From contig LJSH01000001.1 in assembly GCA_001314625.1 (NCBI GenBank), positions 124,001 through 188,000 of the forward strand: a stretch of 64,000 nucleotides of DNA. Reading direction: 5' to 3'. Origin of the DNA: Oceanicaulis sp. HLUCCA04 (GTDB lineage Bacteria > Pseudomonadota > Alphaproteobacteria > Caulobacterales > Maricaulaceae). Below, one piece after another: positions 55,325 through 63,013 of this stretch. Each line of letters starts with the position of its first letter. Positions within the stretch are counted from its first letter, which is position 1. Made by a program: the position numbers and the translations under genes. The notes beneath the pieces are model-generated. The model was not told the origin of the DNA and searched no databases. It saw nothing but the letters and a program-made list of their open reading frames with translations.

Positions 55325-55355
55325 CGATCCGGTTCACCAGTCCTCCCTGACTGAA

Positions 55356-55390
55356 AAGCCCCGCCAGCCTGACTGGCGGGGCTTCTTTTT
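55356..55390. terminator. Rho-independent terminator after amt
   Basis: A 12-base-pair hairpin AAGCCCCGCCAG/CTGGCGGGGCTT with CCTGA loop is followed by CTTTTT. It ends amt and abuts the stop of the convergent peptidase gene. Confidence 0.92.
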
Positions 55391-56457
55391 CAGATATCGC
55401 AAACGGCGAGCGCGGTTTTCAGCATGGCCACGAGCGCGCGCGGCGAGGTGCTTTCCTGATTGGAGTGGTAGTTCACGGTCGGCACTTGCAGGCTGGCGCC
55501 GGTAAACGCGCCCTTCGACTGGGCGGTGATCTTGCCCAGCTCGGTGATGCCGATGCCCTTGAGTGGCTGGCCGCGCCGGGCGCGCGCTGCGTTTTCGGCT
55601 TCGATAAAGGCATCCTTGAAGATGATGGGCGCGCCAGCGCGCCCCGCCGCGCGCTCGATCCGCTCCACCATCGCCTCGTGAAAGCTGGCACCCGCATCGC
55701 GGCGGCGCAGGATGATCGCACCGGCCAGCATGGCCGCGGAATCTTCAAACGGGCTGGTGTCCAGCGCGATCAAGTCCTTGCGTCCCGAGAGCGCCGGTCC
55801 CGCCCATTGCAGGAAATGGCCGGCAGAGCGGCCGATTTCTTCCTCCGCGGTAAAGACGATTCGCCCGCACAAGCCGATTTCCGTCGCGATACGCAGCACA
55901 GCGACGGATACAGGATTGTCCAGCTGGCCGGAGACCTGTCCGCCCGCGCTGCGGTCCAGAGCGCGCGCGAAACTGACCGGCGTTCCGGCGGGCAGTTTGG
56001 GTAATCCGCTGATATCGAGAATGATGCGGCCGTCGGTGTCTAGCCGTGCGCCGGTGACATCGCCATAGGCGAGCCGTCCGCCGGTCTTGCGGTCATAGGC
56101 GAAAACCTCTTCGCCCGCATAGCGCTCGTTGACACGGCCAGCCAGAATTTCAGAAGCAACAGCGTGTTCGCCGTATTTCTCGTTTTTCACCGCGTGGGCT
56201 GCGTAAACAGCGGCGCCGTCCGGCGCGATAACCGCCCCGTGACGGTCGACATGCGCGATGAATACCGGGCCGGGTTTGCCGGTGTCCACAACGCACAGGT
56301 TTGCATGACGCTCCGGGGCAAGCCCCAGGCCCGAAAAGTCGCGCGCAAGATGATCGAGAAACGGTGTCTCGTGGCCAACGACACTGGGAAAATCGAGGTA
56401 CTCGTTGGTCTTGGCCAGAATCCGTGCGGCGAGATCGATCTCGCCCGGCTCGCTCAT
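55390..56457 (-). CDS. M42-like metallo-aminopeptidase
   Basis: The 355-residue protein has the metal-site pattern of M20/M42 peptidases: H69-x-D71 in FIAHVDRHG, a bridging Asp in QLDNPVSVA, the catalytic E-E in TAEEEIGRSAG, an acid in ALDTSPFED and the final His in YHSNQES. It has no signal peptide. ATG 56457 lies one base after the KASIII stop, so the two genes are co-transcribed; why a peptidase is paired with a ketosynthase is unclear. Confidence 0.8.
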   Translation of the reverse strand: MSEPGEIDLAARILAKTNEYLDFPSVVGHETPFLDHLARDFSGLGLAPERHANLCVVDTGKPGPVFIAHVDRHGAVIAPDGAAVYAAHAVKNEKYGEHAVASEILAGRVNERYAGEEVFAYDRKTGGRLAYGDVTGARLDTDGRIILDISGLPKLPAGTPVSFARALDRSAGGQVSGQLDNPVSVAVLRIATEIGLCGRIVFTAEEEIGRSAGHFLQWAGPALSGRKDLIALDTSPFEDSAAMLAGAIILRRRDAGASFHEAMVERIERAAGRAGAPIIFKDAFIEAENAARARRGQPLKGIGITELGKITAQSKGAFTGASLQVPTVNYHSNQESTSPRALVAMLKTALAVCDI

Positions 56458-56458
56458 G

Positions 56459-57604
56459 CTACAGCTTCTCCACGAATACCGTGCCTGCCGAATAGCCTGC
56501 ACCAAACGAACAGATCACGCCCTTGTCGCCGCTGCGCAGATCGTCCGAATGCTTGTGAAAGGCGATAATGGAGCCCGCTGACGACGTGTTGGCGTATTCA
56601 TCCAGGATGGTCGGCGCATCTTCGCCGCCCGCCTCGCGTCCGAACACTTTCTTCGCGATCATCAGGTTCATGCTGATATTGGCCTGATGGAGCCAGATCC
56701 GCTTCATGTCATCGGGTTGAAGGCCGAGATCAACCATGTGCCCGGCGATCATGTCAGAGACCATCGGCACCACTTCCTTGAAGACCTTGCGGCCCTCCTG
56801 GACGAAAAGCTTGTCGTCCTTCGGTGAGCCGTTCTGCAGCGGCGAGTTGTCGCCCGAGGCGCGCTCGGTGCGGTTCAGGAAGCCGAAATTATTGCGGATA
56901 TTGTTGGAGAATTGCGTTCGCAGCCGCGAGCCGATAATGCGCCAGCCGCCTTCGCCCAGATCGGCACGTTCCAGCAGGATCGCTGTGGCCACATCGCCGA
57001 AGATGAAGTGGCTGTCGCGGTCACGCCAGTTGAGGTGACCGGATGTGATCTCGGGACTGACCACCAGAATGGCGCGCGCATTTCCTGCCGCAATCATGTC
57101 GGCTGCCGCCTGCATGCCGAATGTGGCTGACGAGCAGGCGACATTCATGTCGAAGCCGAAGCCGTGATCCATGCCGAGCGCCTGCTGCACCTCGATGGCC
57201 ACAGCCGGGTAGGCGCGCTGCATGTTGGAGGCGGCCACTATGATGCCGTCGACATCGTTTGGCGTCTTGCCCGCCCGCTCCAGCGCATCACGGGCTGCCA
57301 GCGTTCCGATCTCGGCCAGAATGGCAATCTCGTCATTGGGACGCGCCGGGATGTGGGGCACCATGCGCGAGGTATCCAGTATGCCGTCCTTCTCGACGAC
57401 AAAGCGCGACTTGATCCCTGAAGCCTTCTCGATGAACTCTGCCGAGGAGGGGATCAAGGCTTCCACCTCGCCGCGTTCTATCTCCGCCGCATGCTGGGCA
57501 TTATAGCGTTCCGCGTAGGCGTTGTACGCCGTGACCAGCTCTTCATTGGATATGGAATGAGGCGGCGTCCACAAGCCCGTGGCGCGAATGACGGCTTCAC
57601 TCAT
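56459..57604 (-). CDS. Beta-ketoacyl-ACP synthase III
   Basis: The 381-residue thiolase-fold protein has the catalytic triad C157 (ACSSATFG), H306 (LHQANISMN) and N339 (EYANTSSA). It is longer than FabH (about 320), with insertions near residues 25-60 and 240-265. KASIII enzymes start fatty-acid chains or extend unusual acyl chains. Fatty-acid genes are not adjacent. It lies just upstream of the M42-like gene in an operon. Confidence 0.9.
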   Translation of the reverse strand: MSEAVIRATGLWTPPHSISNEELVTAYNAYAERYNAQHAAEIERGEVEALIPSSAEFIEKASGIKSRFVVEKDGILDTSRMVPHIPARPNDEIAILAEIGTLAARDALERAGKTPNDVDGIIVAASNMQRAYPAVAIEVQQALGMDHGFGFDMNVACSSATFGMQAAADMIAAGNARAILVVSPEITSGHLNWRDRDSHFIFGDVATAILLERADLGEGGWRIIGSRLRTQFSNNIRNNFGFLNRTERASGDNSPLQNGSPKDDKLFVQEGRKVFKEVVPMVSDMIAGHMVDLGLQPDDMKRIWLHQANISMNLMIAKKVFGREAGGEDAPTILDEYANTSSAGSIIAFHKHSDDLRSGDKGVICSFGAGYSAGTVFVEKL

Positions 57605-57774
57605 CGGTTTCCCCGAACGATTCCTGATCGCTGTTTATGTCCAACCCTAGCCTTCACGCCAGCCGGATGTCGACTGTTGTGAAGCGGGTGGACTTTGGCC
57701 ATAGCCGATTATGGCCGTGCGTGCATGTGGCTTTCACACAACAAGGAATAGTCTTTGACGCGGCCGGGCTGATC

Positions 57775-57996
57775 CTAACCGTTACGTCCGCCGCTGATGA
57801 CGCGGTGTATCGGTTGCGGGCGTTCCCGGATCACGCCGTCACCGTCAACACATTGATATTCCAGCACGCCGGTCGCTCCGTGGCGTCCTCCCATCTCGCA
57901 CGTGCGGTCGAGTGCGTGCGCAGGCGGGCGGTTGGCGCAGGCACACAGCGCCAGGCAACAGGCACCGAGGGCGGCAAGTTTCAACACACGCTTCAT
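57775..57996 (-). CDS. Small cysteine-containing lipoprotein
   Basis: The 73-residue protein starts MKRVLKLAALGACCLALCAC, a lipoprotein signal with lipobox LCAC. It continues with a short mature part having two further cysteines (RTCEMGG and EYQCVDG). GAGGT lies seven bases before the ATG, which overlaps the tag stop by four bases (ATGA). I do not recognise the family. Confidence 0.75.
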   Translation of the reverse strand: MKRVLKLAALGACCLALCACANRPPAHALDRTCEMGGRHGATGVLEYQCVDGDGVIRERPQPIHRVISGGRNG

Positions 57997-58574
57997 GATG
58001 ACCTCGACAGGGCTTTGACTTCATCGTGACGAAAGCAGGTGACCAGATGGTCGTTGACCATGCCGGTAGCCTGCATGAAGGCGTAGACGATAACGGGGCC
58101 GCAGAACTTGAAGCCCTCTTTCTTCAAGGCCTTGCTCATGGCCTGGCTGGCTTGGGTTTCTGCCGGCACGTCCTTCATACTGGCAAAGCGGTTCTGCACC
58201 GGCTCTCCATCGACGAAATCCCAGAGAAAATCGCTGAAATCCTGCCCGCCTTCGCGCATGGCCAGCCAGGCCTTTGCATTGCCGATAGCCGCTTCGATCT
58301 TGGCGCGCGAGCGGATAATGCCGGCATTGCCAAGCAGGCGTTCAATGTCCGCCTCGCTATAGCGGGCGAGCGTTTCGGGCTTGAAGCCGTCAAAGGCCTC
58401 CAGAAAGTTTTCGCGCTTTCTCAGAATGGTGATCCAGCTGAGGCCCGCCTGGAATCCGTCAAGGATAAGCTTGGCAAACAAGGCTTCGCTGTCGCGCTCG
58501 GGCACGCCCCATTCGGTGTCGTGATAGGCGATATAGAGCGGGTCTTCGCCGGGCCACGGACAGCGATGGATCAT
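57993..58574 (-). CDS. tag: DNA-3-methyladenine glycosylase I
   Basis: Tag removes 3-methyladenine from alkylated DNA. The 193-residue protein matches along its length: zinc ligands C5, H18 and the late H and C in NDHLVTC, and Y17 of the base pocket. The usual pocket glutamate (E38 of the Escherichia coli enzyme) is an aspartate, D39. It starts at ATG 58574 and is coupled to the small lipoprotein gene. Confidence 0.94.
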   Translation of the reverse strand: MIHRCPWPGEDPLYIAYHDTEWGVPERDSEALFAKLILDGFQAGLSWITILRKRENFLEAFDGFKPETLARYSEADIERLLGNAGIIRSRAKIEAAIGNAKAWLAMREGGQDFSDFLWDFVDGEPVQNRFASMKDVPAETQASQAMSKALKKEGFKFCGPVIVYAFMQATGMVNDHLVTCFRHDEVKALSRSS

Positions 58575-58639
58575 GGTGCGGTATCCTCGTGTGGCGGCCA
58601 GCCAAGCATCTCGATGAAGAGTGGCCAAGTGAACTAATG

Positions 58640-59890
58640 CTAATGCTCTTTGAGAGAGCGGCCCTTGATGACCGCCGACGGGCCAAAGCGGGCGCGGGCC
58701 TTGTCCATCGCGCGCTCGGCAGCCGCGCGTTTTGGGCCATCAGGGTCCAGCAGATCGCGCGTATCGCCCAGCGCCGGTTCCAGATCACTGAAACCGATTC
58801 CGATAAGGCGGTAGCGCGGACCTGGCGCCTCGCCGTGAAGAAGCTCGCGCCCGGTGCGGAATAGTGTGTCGGCCAGCTGGCCGGGCTGGTTCAGCGTGCG
58901 CCGGCGCGTGAGGGATCTGAAGTTCGAGGTTTTCAGCTTGAGTGTGACCACGCGTCCTGCAATCCCTTGCGCCTTCATGCGGTCGGCCACTTTCACGCAG
59001 AGCGGCCAAAGGCGCTTCTCCAGCTCGTCATGGCCCGCGACATCATCAAAAAAGGTGGTTTCGGCGGACACGCTCTTGCGTTCACCGTCGCGGGCCACGC
59101 GCCGGTTGTCGATGCCTTGCGCCAGCCGCCACAAGCGTGCGCCGGACGGCCCATGACGGCGCACCAGCGCGGTCTCGCCGCGTGCGATGACATCGCCCAG
59201 CGTCTTCAGCCCGTCCCGGTTCAGCGCGGCCGCAAAGGCTGGACCGACGCCGAACACGCTTTGAACCGGGCGAGGGCGCAGGAAGTCTGCCGCTTCGGCC
59301 TGCCCGATCACGGCAAACCCGTCAGGCTTATCCAGCTCGCTGGCGGTCTTGGCGAGAAACTTGTTGTAGCTGAGCCCGACCGAGACGGTGACGCCGACCT
59401 CCGCCTTTATGCGCGCGGCCAGCTGCATCAGCGTGACGGCAGGCGGCGTGCCGTGCAGGCGCGTCGTGCCGGTGAGGTCCAGGAAGGCCTCGTCGATGGA
59501 GAGCGGCTCCACCGCGGGCGTCACGTCTTCCATCATCTCGCGGATGCGTTTGCCCTCAGCGGCGTAGACGCTCATGCGCGGGCGGATGACGACCGCATCC
59601 GGGCAGGCTTTGAGCGCCTTGAACATCGGCATGGCCGAGCGCACGCCGTTCAGGCGCGCGACATAACAAGCGGTGGCGACCACGCCGCGCTTGCCGCCGC
59701 CAATAATTACCGGGCGGTTGGCCAGCGACGGATCATCCCGCTTTTCTATCGCGGCGTAGAAGGCGTCGCAATCGATATGCGCTATCGACAGCGTTTCCAG
59801 CTCGTCATGGACAAGCACCTTGCGCGATCCGCACGCGGCACAGCGCGGCGGGGTGGCTGGCGCCAGGCAGGAGCGGCACCGCCCGGTCAT
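58640..59890 (-). CDS. dinB: DNA polymerase IV
   Basis: This Y-family polymerase copies past damaged bases. The 416-residue protein has the catalytic motifs HIDCDAFYAAIEK and LSIDEAFLD, and the helix-hairpin-helix VFGVGPAFAAALNRDG. The first 20 residues hold C5-x2-C8 and C17-x2-C20, a likely zinc knuckle found in alphaproteobacterial DinB. I see no canonical beta-clamp motif at the very C-terminus (GRSLKEH). ATG 59890 overlaps the ROK stop by four bases, so it is transcribed with the ROK kinase behind a LexA box. Confidence 0.93.
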   Translation of the reverse strand: MTGRCRSCLAPATPPRCAACGSRKVLVHDELETLSIAHIDCDAFYAAIEKRDDPSLANRPVIIGGGKRGVVATACYVARLNGVRSAMPMFKALKACPDAVVIRPRMSVYAAEGKRIREMMEDVTPAVEPLSIDEAFLDLTGTTRLHGTPPAVTLMQLAARIKAEVGVTVSVGLSYNKFLAKTASELDKPDGFAVIGQAEAADFLRPRPVQSVFGVGPAFAAALNRDGLKTLGDVIARGETALVRRHGPSGARLWRLAQGIDNRRVARDGERKSVSAETTFFDDVAGHDELEKRLWPLCVKVADRMKAQGIAGRVVTLKLKTSNFRSLTRRRTLNQPGQLADTLFRTGRELLHGEAPGPRYRLIGIGFSDLEPALGDTRDLLDPDGPKRAAAERAMDKARARFGPSAVIKGRSLKEH

Positions 59891-60792
59891 CGGTCCAGCG
59901 GCCACAGCCAGGCCGCCCCGCGCACACCCGATGAATCGCCGTGCCGGTTCACCACGACGCGCGTGCGCACCTGGTCAGAAAAAACGTGCGGAGCCAGACG
60001 CTCTTTGAGTTTGCCTGCGAGGCCGGGCAGGTTGGACAATCCTCCACCCAGGACGATCACGTCGGGGTCCAGCACATTGACGATTGTCGAGAGCGCCCGG
60101 GCCATCCGGTCAGCGTGACGCCCAAGCGTGGCGATAGCTTTGGCATCACCCGCGGCGGCGTTTGCGGCAATCCGGTCTGCGGCGAGGCTCTCGCCCGTCA
60201 TCTGCTCATGATCGCGCGCCAGCGCCGGGCCGGAGCACCAGCTTTCGACGCATCCGTAACGCCCGCACCCGCATTGCGGACCGGGGACTTCTTCTCCGGA
60301 CGGACGGGGCAGGGCTGTATGGCCCCACTCGCCTGCGATCAGTCCGGCCCCCTCATGCAGCCTGCCGCCGATGACAATGCCGCCCCCGACGCCCGTACCG
60401 GCAATCACGCCGAACACGCAGTATGCGCCCGCACCGGCCCCGTCGACCGCTTCGGACAAGGCAAAGCAGTTGGCATCATTGGCGCAGCGAACCGGCTGAC
60501 CGAGCGCGTCTTCCAGATCGCGGCCCAGAGGCATGGTGTTCAGAACGGAGGAATTGGAGTTGCGCACAAGTCCCGTGCCCGGATTGATGGAGCCGGGATG
60601 GCCGACGCCAACCGGGAACGCGCCGCCCCCTGCCTCCTGCCGGACCCGGGCTACGCCATCGCGAATCGATTCGATGATGGCGCGATAGCTGGCGGCAGAC
60701 GGGATGCGATGGCGGGCGATAATCGCTCCGTCAGCTGCCAGCGCAGCTGTTTCTGTCTTCGTGCCGCCCAGATCAACGCCGATGCGGATCAT
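59887..60792 (-). CDS. ROK-family sugar kinase
   Basis: The 301-residue protein has the phosphate loop GVDLGGTKTE, a second loop GTGVGGGIVIGG, the catalytic Asp in CANDANC and the ROK zinc site built from GEWGHT and CGCGRYGCVE. These kinases phosphorylate glucose, fructose, N-acetylglucosamine or similar sugars; fructokinase is a frequent match for this pattern. ATG 60792 has AGGGAA six bases upstream; the in-frame ATG at 60798 is less well placed. It is the first gene of an operon with dinB. Confidence 0.9.
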   Translation of the reverse strand: MIRIGVDLGGTKTETAALAADGAIIARHRIPSAASYRAIIESIRDGVARVRQEAGGGAFPVGVGHPGSINPGTGLVRNSNSSVLNTMPLGRDLEDALGQPVRCANDANCFALSEAVDGAGAGAYCVFGVIAGTGVGGGIVIGGRLHEGAGLIAGEWGHTALPRPSGEEVPGPQCGCGRYGCVESWCSGPALARDHEQMTGESLAADRIAANAAAGDAKAIATLGRHADRMARALSTIVNVLDPDVIVLGGGLSNLPGLAGKLKERLAPHVFSDQVRTRVVVNRHGDSSGVRGAAWLWPLDR

Positions 60793-60824
60793 GCACATTT
60801 CCCTGCTGGTGATGGCGTGGAGAC

Positions 60825-60839
60825 GTTCTTATCTTGTTC
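60825..60839 (-). promoter_or_regulatory. LexA (SOS) box, GTTC-N7-GTTC
   Basis: GTTC TTATCTT GTTC at 60825-60839 (GAAC-N7-GAAC on the minus strand) exactly matches the alphaproteobacterial LexA consensus direct repeat. It lies 33 bases upstream of the ROK start, within the promoter region of the ROK-dinB operon, and about 130 bases upstream of divK on the other side. Confidence 0.75.
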
Positions 60840-60968
60840 CTTACCGGGTTCCTAGCGCACGACTCATCGTTGATTAAGGAAAATAGGGTTTACTCGTTTG
60901 TGGATGGAAACGGTCCACGCCAAAGGCGGGGCAAACGGGGGAAGCGCGCGGTCGCCATGCTGCAGGTC

Positions 60969-61334
60969 ATGTCCAAAAAAGTTCTTATCGTCGAAGATAA
61001 CGAGCTGAACATGAAGCTTTTTCATGATCTGCTCGAGGCACACGGCTACGAGACCCTCCAGACTCGAGAGGGCCTGAAAGCCATTGATATCGCGCGCGAG
61101 CATCGCCCCGATCTCATCCTGATGGATATTCAGCTGCCGGAAGTCTCCGGTCTGGATGTAACCAAATGGCTTAAAAGCGATGAGGACCTTGCGTCCATCC
61201 CCGTCGTCGCGGTCACGGCCTTTGCGATGAAGGGCGATGAGGAGCGTATTCGCGAGGGTGGATGCGAAGGCTATCTGTCCAAGCCGATCACCGTGACCAG
61301 CTTCATCGAGACCATCCGGAAATTTATCGGCTAG
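60969..61334 (+). CDS. divK: Single-domain response regulator DivK
   Basis: DivK is the essential cell-cycle regulator that binds DivL, DivJ and PleC and controls CtrA. The 121-residue protein consists of one receiver domain with acidic pocket E9-D10, phosphorylation site D53 in [10 protein letters not shown], and K in SKP. It is nearly the Caulobacter sequence ([17 protein letters not shown]). A GANTC methylation site (GACTC) lies at 60861. It heads the divK-pleD operon; pleD starts 16 bases after its stop. Confidence 0.96.
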   Translation: MSKKVLIVEDNELNMKLFHDLLEAHGYETLQTREGLKAIDIAREHRPDLILMDIQLPEVSGLDVTKWLKSDEDLASIPVVAVTAFAMKGDEERIREGGCEGYLSKPITVTSFIETIRKFIG

Positions 61335-61350
61335 GGAGGCGCGAAAACCG

Positions 61351-62712
61351 ATGAGTGCGCGCATTCTCGTCGTCGATGATATCGAGACCAACAGACGCTT
61401 GCTCGAAGCGCGCCTGTCAGCAGAGTATTTTGATGTCGTGCTGGCGTCCTCCGGCGCTGAATGCCTGGACAGGGCGCGCGACACTGCTCCCGATCTCATC
61501 CTTCTGGACATCATGATGCCCGGCATGGACGGGTTCGAAACTTGCCGCCAGCTCAAGGCCGATCCGGCGACACGCCACATTCCTGTCGTGATGGTCACCG
61601 CGCTGGACGAGCGCGAAGACCGGGTAAAAGGCCTTGAGGCGGGCGCGGACGAGTTTCTCACCAAGCCGGTCAATGATGTCGCGCTGTTCGCGCGCGTGCG
61701 CTCGCTTCTGCGACTGAAGGAAGTGCTCGACGAATTGCGCCTTCGCCACGAGGGCGCGCTGGCCGATCCCGGCGTCGCGGACGGTGATATTGACGGCCCC
61801 GCCATTGTGATTGTCGCGGCAGGTGATGATGTCGCCGCCGAACGTCTCTCGGCCAAATTGCCCAAAGGCTTTGCTGCGCGCCCGATCAGTGATCCGGCCG
61901 GCGTTGTGAAGGCCGCCCGAGCCGGGGCGGAGCTGGTTCTGATTGATCTGGCGACGGCCAAATTCGATGCCTTGCGCGTCTGCGCGCGTATCCGGTCTGA
62001 TGCCGTGACGCGCCATACGCCGATCATCTGCGTGGTCGATCCTGATACGCCGCAGGACATGGTCCGCGCACTTGATCTGGGCGTCAGTGACGTTGTCATG
62101 CGCCCGGTTGATCCCGGTGAGCTGGCCGCACGGCTCAACACTCAGCTCAAGCGCAAGCGCTATGCCGAACAGCTGCGCGAGCGGCTGGAAGAGAGCCTGG
62201 AGATGGCGGTCATTGATCCGCTGACTGGGCTATACAACCGGCGTTATCTGGGTTCGCGCCTGCGTCAGGCCGTCGATGCCTGGGAGGCGAGCGCCGAATC
62301 AGTCTCGATCATCCTGTTTGATATCGACCATTTCAAACGCATCAACGACACGTGGGGCCATCAGGCGGGTGACGAGGTGCTGCGCGCCTTTACCGAACGG
62401 ATGAATGGCCAGCTGCGCGCCCTTGATATTGCCGGGCGTCATGGCGGCGAGGAATTCATGGTCGTGCTGGCAGGTGCCAGCGAGCGCGAGGCGATGGAAG
62501 CCGCCGAGCGCGTGCGCGCGGCGATCGCCCGCGCCCCGTTTGAAGTGGCCAGTGCCGGCATCACCGTGGATGCAACAACCAGTGCGGGCGTCGCCGAGAT
62601 CCGGCATGGTGATACGCCAGAAAGCCTTGTTGCGCGAGCAGATGCGGCGCTCTACCAGGCCAAGGCATCAGGGCGCAATCAGGTCATCGTGGCACAGAAA
62701 AAGGCCGCGTGA
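61351..62712 (+). CDS. pleD: Diguanylate cyclase response regulator PleD
   Basis: PleD makes c-di-GMP during the swarmer-to-stalked switch. The 453-residue protein has the canonical Rec1-Rec2-GGDEF order: Rec1 with D9-D10 and D53, a degenerate Rec2 (about 145-265, no acidic pocket), and a GGDEF domain with GGEEF at 365-369. The product-inhibition site R356-x-x-D359 is five residues before it. The stop codon lies inside a terminator hairpin. Confidence 0.96.
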   Translation: MSARILVVDDIETNRRLLEARLSAEYFDVVLASSGAECLDRARDTAPDLILLDIMMPGMDGFETCRQLKADPATRHIPVVMVTALDEREDRVKGLEAGADEFLTKPVNDVALFARVRSLLRLKEVLDELRLRHEGALADPGVADGDIDGPAIVIVAAGDDVAAERLSAKLPKGFAARPISDPAGVVKAARAGAELVLIDLATAKFDALRVCARIRSDAVTRHTPIICVVDPDTPQDMVRALDLGVSDVVMRPVDPGELAARLNTQLKRKRYAEQLRERLEESLEMAVIDPLTGLYNRRYLGSRLRQAVDAWEASAESVSIILFDIDHFKRINDTWGHQAGDEVLRAFTERMNGQLRALDIAGRHGGEEFMVVLAGASEREAMEAAERVRAAIARAPFEVASAGITVDATTSAGVAEIRHGDTPESLVARADAALYQAKASGRNQVIVAQKKAA

Positions 62713-62728
62713 GCAACACGCGGCCTTT
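62700..62728. terminator. Terminator overlapping the pleD stop
   Basis: A 12-base-pair hairpin AAAGGCCGCGTG/CACGCGGCCTTT with loop AGCAA has A residues on the left and TTTCT on the right. The pleD TGA (62710-62712) lies in the stem and loop. It can terminate pleD and, from the other side, rpmG. Confidence 0.85.
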
Positions 62729-62761
62729 CTCAAATCGATAAATACCTGAAAGCCGGCAGAT

Positions 62762-62929
62762 CTACTTGATCTTGCCTTCTTTGAACTCGACGTGCTTGCG
62801 CGCCACCGGGTCGTACTTTTTCAGCACGAGTTTCTCCGTCATGGTGCGGGCGTTTTTCTTGGTCACGTAGAAGTAACCCGTGCCAGCCGTCGAATTGAGG
62901 CGGATCTTGATGGTTGTCGGCTTGGCCAT
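62762..62929 (-). CDS. rpmG: 50S ribosomal protein L33
   Basis: The 55-residue protein starts [20 protein letters not shown] and ends [10 protein letters not shown], a full-length L33. It lacks the CxxC zinc pairs of the other L33 form, which is normal for alphaproteobacteria. AGGTGAG precedes the start. It is convergent with pleD and shares the terminator region, as in related genomes. Confidence 0.97.
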   Translation of the reverse strand: MAKPTTIKIRLNSTAGTGYFYVTKKNARTMTEKLVLKKYDPVARKHVEFKEGKIK

Positions 62930-63013
62930 GTTACTCACCTGAAACTGGATTGCCGCAACAGGCTTGACCTGATGCTTCGCGAGCGCGCGAAAATACGCAT
63001 GTTCACATGGGTG

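Noticed and set aside
57605-57774. 170-base gap between the KASIII start and the small lipoprotein end
   Set aside because: Nothing convincing was seen: no RNA gene, no terminator and no coding frame.
60869-60890. Possible CtrA site before divK (TGATTAAGG...)
   Set aside because: Only one TTAA half is present; the expected second TTAA after seven bases is AGGG.
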